Shown: positions 23,169-32,475 of the stretch, one piece after another
How positions within the stretch are numbered: position 1 is the stretch's first letter
Layout: every line of letters starts with the position of its first letter
Assembly (NCBI RefSeq): GCF_018604545.1
Contig: NZ_CP075896.1
Location: 5,456,001-5,520,000 of the forward strand
DNA: 64,000 bases
Source: Streptomyces koelreuteriae
GTDB lineage: Bacteria > Actinomycetota > Actinomycetes > Streptomycetales > Streptomycetaceae
Reading direction: 5' to 3'
Translations under genes and position numbers: made by a program
Notes under the pieces: generated by a model
Database searches by the model: none
What the model was told of the DNA's origin: nothing
What the model saw: the letters and a program-made list of their open reading frames with translations, nothing else

Positions 23169-23225
23169 GGAGACTTGCGCCCCCGGCAGGACTCGAACCT
23201 GCGGCCAAGCGCTTAGAAGGCGCCT
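23162..23225. repeat. Attachment site, right copy (att, 64-bp direct repeat)
   Basis: Identical to 1215-1278. Here it joins the tRNA 5' half and completes the functional tRNA-Arg gene, so this 3' half came from the element. It is about 750 bp from the int stop codon. Confidence 0.93.
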
Positions 23226-23250
23226 GCTCTATCCACTGAGCTACGGGGGC
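23178..23250 (-). tRNA. tRNA-Arg (anticodon TCT)
   Basis: 73 nt without encoded CCA. Acceptor GCCCCCG/CGGGGGC, D arm GCTC...GAGC, anticodon loop CTTCTAA (TCT), T arm GCAGG TTCGAGT CCTGC, discriminator G. It decodes AGA, rare in high-GC genomes. It is the integration target of the AICE; the sequence stays complete because the element carries the 3' half. Confidence 0.95.
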
Positions 23251-23570
23251 CGGTGTGGTGGCCTCTGTCGTGGTGCCCTGGTGTGGGCTGATCCGTGACG
23301 TTGCCGGGGACAAGGATAGGGCTCCCGCGTCCTTGTCCCTGTTGCTTCGCCTCCGTGGCTCGATGTGGAGGTTCAGTGAAGCGGTCCTGATAATCGCAGG
23401 CAGGTACGAATCGTGCACCGCTTTTGGCGTCAGAGGCATCGGGTGTTGTGCACTCGTTATGCCTGGAGTGTGCCTGTGTCCCAGTCGCCCCTTCCATCCC
23501 TTGTGTCCTGTCGGCGCGCAGACATGCTCATATGCTTCAGAATTCCCCTAAAATTGGGCATTCTTCACAT

Positions 23571-25178
23571 GTGGTGACCTTGGACGTAAGGCCTCAGCTG
23601 CTCGACGCACTCTCCGCCCTGCGCGACCGTGTCGCCGCCGCACGCTTCCCGCTGCCCCTGGCGGGGGCCCCACGCGCGCGTGCCAACCGCGACGAACTGC
23701 TCGCGCAGCTCGACGACTACTTGGTGCCCCGGTTGCGGGAGCCCGAAGCGCCGCTTCTGGCCGTCGTGGGCGGATCGACCGGAGCCGGGAAATCGACCCT
23801 GGTCAACTCCCTCGTAGGACGGCGGGTCAGCGAGGCGGGCGTGCTGCGGCCGACAACCCGGACGCCCGTGCTGGTCTGCCACCCGGAGGACCATCACTGG
23901 TTCGGAGGGATGAGGGTGCTGCCCGACCTCACGCGCGTGTGGGCACCCCAGCAGAACGACACGGACGACCTGCTGCTCCCCGGCGAGGACCCCGCGCGCG
24001 TGCTGCGCATCGAGAGCGCCGACACGCTGCCCCCCGGCCTCGCCCTGCTCGACGCGCCCGACATCGACTCCCTGGTCTCCGACAACCGCGTCCTGGCCGC
24101 CGAGCTCATCTGCGCGGCCGACATCTGGGTCATGGTCACCACCGCCGCCCGCTACGCCGACGCCGTGCCCTGGCACATGCTGCGCACCGCCAAGGAGTAC
24201 GACGTCACCCTCGTCACCGTGCTCGACCGGGTGCCCCACCAGGTGGTCGCCGAGGTGTCCCGGCAGTACGGTGCCCTGCTCACCAAGGCCGGCCTCGGAC
24301 ACGTACCGCGCTTCACCGTGCCCGAGCTGCCCGAGTCGGCCTTCGGCGGCGGCCTCCTGCCGCTCACCGCCGTCGCCCAGCTCCGCACCTGGCTGATCCA
24401 CCAGGCCCAGGAGCCGGCCGCCCGGCAGCAGGTCCTGGCCCGCACGGCGTACGGCGTCCTCGACTCGCTCAAGTCCCGGATGCCCGAGCTGGCCGGCGCC
24501 GCCGCCGCGCAGCACTCGGCCGCGCTGCGGCTCACCAGCGCCGTCGAGGGGGCGTACGACAGCGAGCACAAGCGCGTGCGGGGCCGGTTGCAGGCCGGGG
24601 CGGTGCTCGCCGGGGACGCGCTCAAGCGGTGGCGAGCCTTCCCCCTGGACTGCACCGCCACCGAACTCCTCGACGCGCTCGTGGAGAGCCTCAGCGCGCT
24701 GCTGCTGTGCGCCGTCACGGCCGCCGACGAGCGCGTGGACGACGCCTGGCGGCGCGAACCGGCCGCGGCCGCCCCGGAGCTCGCGCCGGGCGATTCGGCG
24801 GCGGAGAGCGCCGAGCACCGGATCGGGCTGGCCGTGCGGCGGTGGCGGCGGGAGCTCGAGGAGTACGCCGAGGACGAGGTCGGCGAGCTCGACCGCGGCG
24901 CCGCACCCGACCCCGAGCTGATCGCCGCCCTGGTCGCCACCGGCCTGCTGGGCGGCCGCCGGGGCCGGATGGCGGGGGAGGGGCTCGCCGAGCGGATCGG
25001 CGCCCACGGCGCCCTGCGGCTGCGCGACCGGGCCGGCCGGCTGCTCGCCCAGCACGTCGACCGGGTCCTGTACGCCGAACGTGAGCGCCGGCTCGCCCCG
25101 CTCGACGCCCTCGACGTCCACCCCGAGCACCAGGCCGAACTCATCGCCGCGCTGTCCGTACTGCAGAAGGAGAGGTGA
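23571..25178 (+). CDS. Dynamin-like / YfjP-type GTPase
   Basis: A 535-aa protein. P-loop GGSTGAGKS (67-75), switch region RPTTRTPV and DAPDIDS for G3. The second half is helical with an Ala-rich part and no clear membrane span. GTG at 23571 is chosen because homologue-like MVTLDVRPQLLDALSALRD follows; ATG 23532 is an alternative. The following gene encodes a second such GTPase, so the pair probably works together. Cellular role not known from the sequence. Confidence 0.82.
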   Translation: MVTLDVRPQLLDALSALRDRVAAARFPLPLAGAPRARANRDELLAQLDDYLVPRLREPEAPLLAVVGGSTGAGKSTLVNSLVGRRVSEAGVLRPTTRTPVLVCHPEDHHWFGGMRVLPDLTRVWAPQQNDTDDLLLPGEDPARVLRIESADTLPPGLALLDAPDIDSLVSDNRVLAAELICAADIWVMVTTAARYADAVPWHMLRTAKEYDVTLVTVLDRVPHQVVAEVSRQYGALLTKAGLGHVPRFTVPELPESAFGGGLLPLTAVAQLRTWLIHQAQEPAARQQVLARTAYGVLDSLKSRMPELAGAAAAQHSAALRLTSAVEGAYDSEHKRVRGRLQAGAVLAGDALKRWRAFPLDCTATELLDALVESLSALLLCAVTAADERVDDAWRREPAAAAPELAPGDSAAESAEHRIGLAVRRWRRELEEYAEDEVGELDRGAAPDPELIAALVATGLLGGRRGRMAGEGLAERIGAHGALRLRDRAGRLLAQHVDRVLYAERERRLAPLDALDVHPEHQAELIAALSVLQKER

Positions 25179-25181
25179 CCG

Positions 25182-27041
25182 GTGACCGCCGTCACTGACC
25201 AGGACCACACCGAGCACGCCGATCAGCCAGGCGACGGGGGCAAGGCGGGATCCGCCGGAGGGTCCGCCGGAAGTTCCTCCGCCCAGCCCTTTCAGGCTGC
25301 CCAGAACGGCTCCCACGCGCGCGTGCAGGACGACCGTACGGACTCCACGGGCGCCTGGGACGACGGGCTCATCGCACGCCGCGTCAACGAGACGACGGAC
25401 GGAAGCCAGTTCGCCCCCGCGGACAGCCGGTCCGCCGCCCCGCCCGCGATGAGACCACTGGTGTACGACGGGGCGCTGCGCTCCCGCCTCGAGGCGCTGC
25501 GCGAACTGGTGGGTCTCTCCCGCACCCGCCTCGACAGCAGGACGCTGGCGGAGGCGGGCCGGGTGCTCGACGAGGCGTCCGCGCGGCGCAGGCTCTCCGG
25601 GCAGCACACCGTCGTCGCCATCGCGGGCGCCACCGGCAGCGGCAAGTCGCAGCTGTTCAACGCGCTCGCCGGTGTGGCCATCTCGGAGACCGGAGTACGC
25701 CGTCCCACCACCGCGGCGCCCATCGCGTGCAGTTGGAGCGACGGGGCGGCGAGCCTCATCGAACGGCTCGGCATCCCGCCCCGGCTGCGCCGGCGGCCGC
25801 TGCCGACCGGGGACGCGGAGTCCCGGCTGCACGGGCTCGTCCTGATCGACCTGCCCGACCACGACTCGGCCGCCGTACAGCACCGGGAGCATGTGGACCG
25901 CATCCTGGCGCTCGTCGACGCGGTCATCTGGGTCGTCGACCCTGAGAAGTACGCCGACGCCGTCCTCCATGAGCGCTATCTGCGGCCGATGGCGGCCCAC
26001 GCGGAGATCATGTTCGTGGTCCTCAACCAGATCGACCGGCTGCCCGGGGAGGCCGCCGATCAGGTCCTCGACGATCTGCGGCGACTCCTTGACGAGGACG
26101 GCATCGCCCTCGGGGAGTACGGCGAACCGGGTACGACCGTGCTCCCGGTGTCCGCGCTCACCGGGGAGGGCATCGGGGACCTGCGCGAGGCGCTCGGCCA
26201 GTTCGTGGGGGAGCGCGGGGCGCCCGCCCGTCGCGTCGCGGCCGATGTGGACGTCGCGGCCGCGCGGTTGTGGCCCGTCTACGCCACCAGGCGGCGTACG
26301 GGGCTCAGCGAGCAGGCCCGGGAGGAGTTCGCGGACCGGCTGGCCGACGCGGTGGGCGCCACGGCGGCGGGGGAGGCGGCCGAACGGGCGTGGCTGCGCA
26401 ACGCCAACCGCGCGTGCGGTACGCCCTGGCTGCGGCTGTGGCGCTGGTACCAGGACCACGGCGAGCCCACCACGGGCCGGCTCCCCTCGCGCACGCAGGC
26501 CGACGAGGAGGCGACCGCCAGGCAGCGGGTCGAGCAGGCGGTCCGTACGGTGGCCGACCGGGCCTCGGCCGGGCTGCCCGTGCCCTGGGCGCAGGCGGTG
26601 CGCGAGGCGGCCACCCGTGGCTCCCAGGGGCTGCCCGAGGCGCTGGACGAGCTGACCGTGCGCGCGGGGGTGCCGACGGGGCGGCCGCCGCGGCCGGGAT
26701 GGTGGCCGATGGCCGTGTTCTCCCAGGCCTCCATGACGATCCTTCAGTTCCTGGGCGGGCTGTGGCTGCTGGGCCAGATCTTCCAGATCATGTCGCCGAA
26801 CCTGGGCGTGCCGGTGCTGCTGATGGTGATCGGCATCGTCGGCGGTCCGCTGATCGAGTGGAGCTGCCGGATGGCGGCCCGCGGCCCGGCCCGCCGCTAC
26901 GGCCTGGAGGCGGAGCGGCGACTGCGCAAGGCGGCGGCCGGGTGCGGCAGGGCCCGGGTGCTGGATCCGGTGGCGGCGGAGCTGCTGCGGTACCTGGAGG
27001 TGCGGGAGCAGTACGGGAGGGTGGTGGGGGCCGGGCGATGA
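25182..27041 (+). CDS. YfjP-family GTPase with C-terminal membrane helices
   Basis: A 619-aa protein. GATGSGKS (149-156), DLPDHDS (G3) and NQID (G4). About 100 residues of Ser/Gly-rich N-terminus precede the G domain. Two hydrophobic segments near the C-terminus (TILQFLGGLWLLGQIFQI, VPVLLMVIGIVGGPLIEW) anchor it in the membrane. GTG lies 3 bases after the upstream stop with AGGAGAGGT before it, so both are cotranscribed. It could form a membrane-bound pair with the upstream GTPase. Confidence 0.87.
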   Translation: MTAVTDQDHTEHADQPGDGGKAGSAGGSAGSSSAQPFQAAQNGSHARVQDDRTDSTGAWDDGLIARRVNETTDGSQFAPADSRSAAPPAMRPLVYDGALRSRLEALRELVGLSRTRLDSRTLAEAGRVLDEASARRRLSGQHTVVAIAGATGSGKSQLFNALAGVAISETGVRRPTTAAPIACSWSDGAASLIERLGIPPRLRRRPLPTGDAESRLHGLVLIDLPDHDSAAVQHREHVDRILALVDAVIWVVDPEKYADAVLHERYLRPMAAHAEIMFVVLNQIDRLPGEAADQVLDDLRRLLDEDGIALGEYGEPGTTVLPVSALTGEGIGDLREALGQFVGERGAPARRVAADVDVAAARLWPVYATRRRTGLSEQAREEFADRLADAVGATAAGEAAERAWLRNANRACGTPWLRLWRWYQDHGEPTTGRLPSRTQADEEATARQRVEQAVRTVADRASAGLPVPWAQAVREAATRGSQGLPEALDELTVRAGVPTGRPPRPGWWPMAVFSQASMTILQFLGGLWLLGQIFQIMSPNLGVPVLLMVIGIVGGPLIEWSCRMAARGPARRYGLEAERRLRKAAAGCGRARVLDPVAAELLRYLEVREQYGRVVGAGR

Positions 27042-27336
27042 CGGCGGGGGCGTGGCGGCTGTGACGGGCCGCGTGCGCGGGTACGGCGAGGGCGGCGTCC
27101 GGTGGGGCGTCGCCCTCGCCGCGTCCGTGTCCGGTTCGGTGTCCGACTCGGTTTCGGGCTCGGCGTGTGGCTCGGTGTCACTCGCCGGGGTGGCGGAGTT
27201 TTCCACAGGTGGGCGGTGGTCCACAGTGCTCAGCGGGCTCGGCCGGGGCGGGGCAGTCTGGCGGACACAGCCGTACGGGACGGGCCCGTACGGGGCTCGG
27301 TCCGGTGTCGGAGTCCGGGCGAGGGAGGGGTTCGCG

Positions 27337-27813
27337 ATGAACGAGACGATGGTCTGCGCGGTCGGCAGGGTGGCGACGCAGCCGGTGTACCGGGAGATGG
27401 CGTCCGGCCCGTCGGCGAGGTTCCGGCTGGCGGTGACCGCGCGCTACTGGGACCGCGAGAAGAACGCGTGGACGGACGGGCACACCAACTTCTTCACGGT
27501 GTGGGCCAACCGCCAGCTCGCCACGAACACGGCGGCGTCGCTGACGGTGGGCGAGCCCGTGATCGTGCAGGGCAGGCTGAAGGTGCGGACCGATGTGCGC
27601 GAGGGCCAGAGCTGGACCTCGGCGGACCTCGACGCGGTCGCGATCGGCCACGATCTCGCCTGGGGCACCTCGGCCTTCCGGCGCGGAGGGAAGCAGGAAA
27701 CGGCGGCCGCGCCGACCGCACCTGAGCCCAACTGGGAGACACCGCCGGATGATTCAGAGGCGCACTCGGACCCATCCGCTCAACGACAGCCGGAGCCAGC
27801 AGCAGTGACGTGA
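27337..27813 (+). CDS. ssb: Single-stranded DNA-binding protein
   Basis: A 158-aa protein. OB-fold (MVCAVGRVATQPVYREM, ARFRLAVTARYWD, TNFFTVWANRQLATN, PVIVQGRLKVRTDV) followed by a flexible acidic tail without the DDDIPF end of the housekeeping SSB. This suggests an SsbB-like paralogue. ATG at 27337 follows GGGAGGGG. Such paralogues serve in recombination, sporulation or competence-like tasks. Confidence 0.88.
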   Translation: MNETMVCAVGRVATQPVYREMASGPSARFRLAVTARYWDREKNAWTDGHTNFFTVWANRQLATNTAASLTVGEPVIVQGRLKVRTDVREGQSWTSADLDAVAIGHDLAWGTSAFRRGGKQETAAAPTAPEPNWETPPDDSEAHSDPSAQRQPEPAAVT

Positions 27814-27843
27814 CGTCAGTCACCGTCACTCTGTCCGAACTAC

Positions 27844-27896
27844 GGCTTATCGATGAGTGCGCACCGTACGACCAGGGGTGGATTTGTCGATAAGCC
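27844..27896. promoter_or_regulatory. Inverted repeat upstream of the thioester protein gene
   Basis: GGCTTATCGA (27844-27853) and TCGATAAGCC (27887-27896) are perfect complements 33 bases apart. They follow the ssb gene and precede the surface protein gene; they may be a weak terminator or a regulator site. Confidence 0.4.
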
Positions 27897-28092
27897 CTGC
27901 CCGCAAGGGATCTTGGCGATAACGATTCCGAGTCGGATCACTCATCCGACCGTCTGACCGGCGGGCGGGCTCCGACGCCTCCCTAGGATGCCGGACATGG
28001 TTCTCGGGGCTCTCGATGCCCGTGAGGATTCTGATTTCTGCTGGTGGGACCGTACCCCCCACGTCAACGGGTCCTGCTCGAAAGGAAATTTG

Positions 28093-29505
28093 GTGTTTGC
28101 TTCGTTCTCGGCGTTGTTCGTACGCAGGCGAGGGGCGGCCCGCCTCGGCGCCGCGACGCTGGTGTCCGGGCTCGTCGCCGCGGGCGTGCTGGCCGGTGCC
28201 GGCCAGGCCGCCGCCGGCGATGAGACGACGCAGGGTGAGGGCGGGGCGGCCGCGACCATAGCCGGACTCAAGACGTACGGCACCGCGGTGATTCACGGCG
28301 GCACCGGGGAACAGCAGGTGTCGGCGGGCCTGTTCGAGATGTCCGTCGAGGGCGGCGGCATGCTGCAGACGTACTGCGTCGACCTCCACAACCCCACGCA
28401 GCGGGACGCCAAGTACCACGAGACGCCCTGGGGCGGCACGTCCCTCGGTGCCAACAAGAACGCCGGCCGGATCCGCTGGATCCTGCAGAACTCCTACCCG
28501 CAGGTGAACGACCTCGCGGCGCTCGCGCGGAAGGCGGGCGTGCGCGGTGCGCTGACCGAGCAGGACGCGGCGGCCGGTACGCAGGTGGCGATCTGGCGCT
28601 ACTCGGACGACGTGGCCGTCGACGCCCTCGACCCGCAGGCCGAACAGCTCGCGGACTTCCTGGAGAAGAACGCCCGGAATCTGCCCGAGCCCCGGGCCTC
28701 GCTCACCCTCGACCCGCCCGCCGTCTCCGGCCGGCCGGGCGAGCTGCTCGGCCCGGTCACGGTGCACACCAACGCCGGCGGCGTGACGGTGGCGCCGCCC
28801 GCGGACGCCGCCACGAGCGGGGTGCGGATCGTCGACAAGCAGGGCAGGGCCATCACGTCCGCGGCCGACGGCGGGCAGGTGTTCTTCGACGTTCCCGAGG
28901 ACGCGGCGGCCGGCTCGGCCGAACTGACCGTGCAGGCCTCGACCACCGTGCCGGTCGGCCGGGCCTTCGCCTCCGAGAGCCGCAGCCAGACGCAGATCCT
29001 GGCCGGCTCCAGCGAGTCGACGGTGTCCGCGACGGCCGGGGCGACCTGGGCGAAGCAGGGCGCGATACCGGCACTGTCGGCGGCGAAGAACTGCGCCAAG
29101 GGCGGCGTGGACATCATCGCGTCCAACAAGGGCGACGAGCCGTACACCTTCGAACTGGCCGGACTGGAGCACACCATCGCCGCGGGCGAGACCAGGACGG
29201 TGACGGTCCCGCTCCAGGAGGACCAGGCCTACGACTTCACGATCCACGGCCCCGGCGGCTTCACCCAGCGCTTCACCGGCATGCTGGACTGCCAGACCCG
29301 GAGCAGCGAGACGGGCACGGCCACCCAGACCCTCAGCGAACCGAGCCCGGCCACGGTGGGCGGCACGGCCACCGACACCAACCTCGCCGAAACCGGCTCC
29401 ACCGGCGTCACCCCGCTCATCGCGGGCATCGCCCTCACCTTGGTCGTCATCGGCGGAGCAACCCTGATCGTCCTCCGACGCAAGGCGTCCCCGACGATCG
29501 ACTGA
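28093..29505 (+). CDS. Secreted Cys-Gln thioester (TQXA) surface protein with LAXTG sorting signal
   Basis: A 470-aa protein. Signal peptide (RRRGAARLGAATLVSGLVAA, then GVLAGAGQAAAG). A thioester domain has C95 (TYCVDLHN) and Q164 (GTQVAIW), which form an internal isopeptide/thioester bond able to attach to surfaces. C-terminal LAETG (431-435), hydrophobic span and RRK tail fit sortase E anchoring. GTG at 28093 follows AAAGGAAA. Adhesin-like proteins of this type are known in Streptomyces aerial growth; its ligand is unknown. Confidence 0.9.
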   Translation: MFASFSALFVRRRGAARLGAATLVSGLVAAGVLAGAGQAAAGDETTQGEGGAAATIAGLKTYGTAVIHGGTGEQQVSAGLFEMSVEGGGMLQTYCVDLHNPTQRDAKYHETPWGGTSLGANKNAGRIRWILQNSYPQVNDLAALARKAGVRGALTEQDAAAGTQVAIWRYSDDVAVDALDPQAEQLADFLEKNARNLPEPRASLTLDPPAVSGRPGELLGPVTVHTNAGGVTVAPPADAATSGVRIVDKQGRAITSAADGGQVFFDVPEDAAAGSAELTVQASTTVPVGRAFASESRSQTQILAGSSESTVSATAGATWAKQGAIPALSAAKNCAKGGVDIIASNKGDEPYTFELAGLEHTIAAGETRTVTVPLQEDQAYDFTIHGPGGFTQRFTGMLDCQTRSSETGTATQTLSEPSPATVGGTATDTNLAETGSTGVTPLIAGIALTLVVIGGATLIVLRRKASPTID

Positions 29506-29517
29506 CCGGGATGTACG

Positions 29518-29554
29518 GGCCTGTGGCAGCCCGACAGGGACGCCGCCACAGGCC
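29518..29554 (+). terminator. Terminator of the thioester protein gene
   Basis: GGCCTGTGGC / GCCACAGGCC perfect 10-bp stem, 13 bases after the stop codon. Confidence 0.75.
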
Positions 29555-29829
29555 TCACACCGACTCCGGGCTCAGAAGCAACAGCCCTTCGATGGAGTCC
29601 AACCGTGCGCTCAGGCCAGGGTCGAGTACCGGCCCTGCCTCAAGGGTTTCGCCGCTACGTCGGGTAGCCGCGCGCATTCGCACAGGGAACCGAACCGATC
29701 GCTCTGACGTGTTCCTGTGCAGGGGTGGTGGTTCACGCTGCGATCCGATCAAGATCGAGGCAAGGCCGGTGCGGATGTCAGTGCCGGCAGCGATACTTGC
29801 GGTGACGGATGATCATGGGGGAGGTCACA
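29555..29829. other. Upstream region of the PknG operon
   Basis: No gene is supported. The promoter of the long operon starting at 29830 must lie here, but no clear -35/-10 pair is recognised. Confidence 0.4.
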
Positions 29830-31287
29830 GTGACACACCTGCCGAAGAGCAGCCCACCACCACCGGGCCCGAGCCTGCCCATTCTCCCGGCCGTTCCGGC
29901 GCAGTCGGCACCTCCGGCCCCGCCTCCCGGCACCGGTAGCGGCCCCGCCTCCTCCTCCCCGCCCCCGGCACCCCGCCGCACCGCCTTCGCGGAGGGCCTC
30001 GACCAACTCCGCACCGCCGCAACCACCGAGCCCGGCCGCCTACGCATCATCGGCGCGCTCCTGGCCCTGCTCGTCATCGCCTTCGGAGCCGTCACCGCCT
30101 GGCAGATGACCGACCGCGCGGCCGCCGCCGACGACGTCCTCACCAGCAGTCAGCCCCTCAGCTCGGACGCGGCCGACATCTACCGCTCCCTCGCGGACGC
30201 CAACACCGCCGCCTCCAGCGGCTTCCTCGCCGGCGGCCAGGAATCGGCGGCTTCGCGCGACCGCTACGAGCAGGACATCCGCACGGCCGCCGACAAACTC
30301 GTCAACGCCGCCGCCAACGCCGACCCGGACTCCCCGTCCACCGCGACGATCGCCAAGCTCAACAAGCTCCTCCCGGAGTACAAGGGCCTGGTGGAGCGCG
30401 CCCGCACCTACAACCGCCAGGGCTTCCCGGTCGGCGGCGCCTACCTCCGCTACGCCAACGAGAAGATGCAGCAGCAGATGCTCCCGGCGGCGGAGGACCT
30501 GTACAAGAAGGAGAACCAGCGCCTGCGCGCGGACTACGCGGACGCCACGCCGTACCCCTGGGCCGCCATCGCCCTGGGCGTCGCCGCCCTGGCCACGCTC
30601 GCCTGGGCCCAGCACCGCAACTACCGGCGTACGAACCGGGTGTTGAACCAGGGCCTGGTCGCCGCCACGGCCACCGCGACCGTCGTCCTGCTCTGGCTGG
30701 TCGTCGGCCACACCATCGCCCGCGCGGGGTTGAACGACTCCTACGACCACGGCGTCCGCTCTCTGAACGTGCTGCACGACGCTCGCATCGCCTCCCTCAA
30801 GGCACGGGGCAACGAGAACCTGACCCTGGTGGCCCGAGGCGCCGAGACGAAGAAGGTCGGCGCGCAGACCGTCGACGCCTACGACTACGACTTCCGCACG
30901 GACATGGCCGACCTCGGCAAGTACCTGGCGGCCGCCGCGAACCTCGCCGACGACACCTCGGGCGAACAGCCCGTCACGGCGGCCGTCGGCAACATGACGG
31001 AGTGGAAGAAGCGCCACACCGCCGCCCGCGAGCAGGACGAGAACGGCAACTACCAGCAGGCGCTGGACAGAGTCATCGGCACCAAGGGCGCCACCGGCGA
31101 GTGCTTCGACAGCGTCGACGCGAACCTGCGCACGGCACTCGCGCACGAGGAGACCGAGTTCAAGCGCGCGGCCGACGACGGCCGGGACGCCCTGACGGGC
31201 CTGTCGGCGGGCGCTGCCGTCCTCGCGGTCCTGGGCGCGGCGGGCGCGGTGCTGGGCATCGGCCGCAGGCTGTCGGAGTACCGATGA
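29830..31287 (+). CDS. Membrane protein, GlnX-like sensor of the PknG operon
   Basis: A protein of about 485 aa. GTG at 29830 is preceded by GGGGGAGG. Pro-rich cytoplasmic N-terminus (SSPPPPGPSLPILP), then a TM (LRIIGALLALLVIAFGAVTAW), an extracellular helical region, two central TMs (AAIALGVAALATLAW, ATATATVVLLWLVVG), a second extracellular region and a final TM (AGAAVLAVLGAAGAVLGIG). In Mycobacterium, GlnX sits before glnH and pknG and relays amino-acid binding. Order and topology here match. The next gene overlaps its stop. Confidence 0.78.
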   Translation: MTHLPKSSPPPPGPSLPILPAVPAQSAPPAPPPGTGSGPASSSPPPAPRRTAFAEGLDQLRTAATTEPGRLRIIGALLALLVIAFGAVTAWQMTDRAAAADDVLTSSQPLSSDAADIYRSLADANTAASSGFLAGGQESAASRDRYEQDIRTAADKLVNAAANADPDSPSTATIAKLNKLLPEYKGLVERARTYNRQGFPVGGAYLRYANEKMQQQMLPAAEDLYKKENQRLRADYADATPYPWAAIALGVAALATLAWAQHRNYRRTNRVLNQGLVAATATATVVLLWLVVGHTIARAGLNDSYDHGVRSLNVLHDARIASLKARGNENLTLVARGAETKKVGAQTVDAYDYDFRTDMADLGKYLAAAANLADDTSGEQPVTAAVGNMTEWKKRHTAAREQDENGNYQQALDRVIGTKGATGECFDSVDANLRTALAHEETEFKRAADDGRDALTGLSAGAAVLAVLGAAGAVLGIGRRLSEYR

Positions 31288-32369
31288 ACGGGGCACGGGA
31301 GACAAGGGGAGACGTGAAAGGGGGCGTGAGCATGCGAGCACGACGTCTGCGGGCCGGCCTGAAGGGCTGGGGCGGGGTGGCGACGATGGCGGTCGCCTGC
31401 GCCCTGGTGGCGGTCTTCGCGCTGTGCGTCCCGCTGTCCGGACGGGGCCTCGACGACGGCCGGTCCGTCACGCAGGCCTCCCAGACCACCGTCGAAAAGG
31501 CCGAAGAGGACTGCGAGGCCCCCGAGAAGCAGACGCTGTCGCCCTCCTCCGCCGACGGTGACACCATCCAGGCGATCAAGGACCGCGAGGGCGAGAAGCG
31601 CAAGCTGATCGTCGGCGTCGACCAGAACAGCTACCGCTGGGGCTACCGCAACCCCAACAGCGGCAAGACCGCGGAGCTCGAGGGCTTCGACATCGACCTG
31701 GTCCACCGCATCGCCGACGACATACTCGGCGACCCGGACGCCGTCCAGTTCAAGGCGATCCCCACCGACCAGCGCATCCCGGCCATCCAGGACGGCCGCG
31801 TGGACATGGTCGTCCGCACGATGACGATCAACTGCGACCGCATCGAGGACGTCGCCTTCTCCGCGCCCTACTTCAAGACGGGACAGCAGGTCCTCGCCCC
31901 GAAGTCCTCGCCCGTCAAGGGCTACGACGACACGCTCGCGGACCGCAAGATCTGCACCGCGGCCGGCTCGACGGCCTACTCCACGCTGGAGGCCGACCAG
32001 AAGGACGGCAAACTCCCCGCCACCACCGACATATCCACGACCGTCCCGAACCAACTCGACTGTCTGGTCAGGCTCCAGCTCGGCGAGGTCGACGCCGTGG
32101 TCACCGACGGAGCGCTCGCGGCGAGCCAGGCGGCACAGGATCCGACGGTCCAGCTCAAGGGCGACGCCTTCACTGCCGAGTACTACGGCGTGGCGATGAA
32201 GAAGGACGCCGACGATCTGGTACGCCGGGTCAACCAGATCCTGGTGGACTACCGCGAGGACACCGCGAACGGCTGGCAGGCCTCGTACGGGAAATGGCTG
32301 TCGGCGACACTGGGCAAGGATGCGAAGAAGTCGGAACCACCGGCTCCGCAGTACCTCCGCAACACCTGA
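31284..32369 (+). CDS. Extracellular solute-binding protein, GlnH-like (SBP_bac_3)
   Basis: A protein of about 361 aa. ATG at 31284 overlaps the upstream stop; ATG 31332 with AAAGGGGG before it is an alternative and gives a better signal segment. A membrane anchor (MAVACALVAVFALCVPL) precedes the binding domain (KLIVGVDQNSYRWGYRNPNS, GFDIDLVHRIADDILG, TMTINCDRIEDVAFSAPYF). No permease or ATPase is nearby, so it acts in sensing, as the glutamate/aspartate-binding GlnH of Mycobacterium does. Confidence 0.85.
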   Translation: MNGARETRGDVKGGVSMRARRLRAGLKGWGGVATMAVACALVAVFALCVPLSGRGLDDGRSVTQASQTTVEKAEEDCEAPEKQTLSPSSADGDTIQAIKDREGEKRKLIVGVDQNSYRWGYRNPNSGKTAELEGFDIDLVHRIADDILGDPDAVQFKAIPTDQRIPAIQDGRVDMVVRTMTINCDRIEDVAFSAPYFKTGQQVLAPKSSPVKGYDDTLADRKICTAAGSTAYSTLEADQKDGKLPATTDISTTVPNQLDCLVRLQLGEVDAVVTDGALAASQAAQDPTVQLKGDAFTAEYYGVAMKKDADDLVRRVNQILVDYREDTANGWQASYGKWLSATLGKDAKKSEPPAPQYLRNT

Positions 32370-32475
32370 CCGCAACACCTGACAGCTCGACCGACACCCG
32401 GCCCCACAACCGACCGAACTCCGACCAGCAAGCCGACCCAGACCCAACCGGCACTACCGCAGCGAGAGGTGATCG

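Larger units (their letters stand above)
1215..23225. mobile_element. AICE (pSAM2-like integrative and conjugative element) in tRNA-Arg(TCT)
   Basis: The element is bounded by 64-bp direct repeats in and next to tRNA-Arg. Backbone genes lie in canonical AICE order on the plus strand: KorSA-like GntR (14789), FtsK-type transfer ATPase (16066), small transfer/spread genes, SpdD-like protein, RepSA (19419), Xis (20822), Int (21019). A divergent NUDIX gene, common in AICEs, sits beside the regulator. About 12.5 kb of accessory DNA separates the left att from the backbone, with lower GC in the 5.3-9.0 kb part. All backbone genes appear intact, so excision and transfer are plausible. Confidence 0.93.

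Noticed and set aside
23565..27224. 1219-codon minus-strand frame
   Set aside because: Antisense to two GTPase genes; typical high-GC shadow rich in Arg, Pro and Gly.
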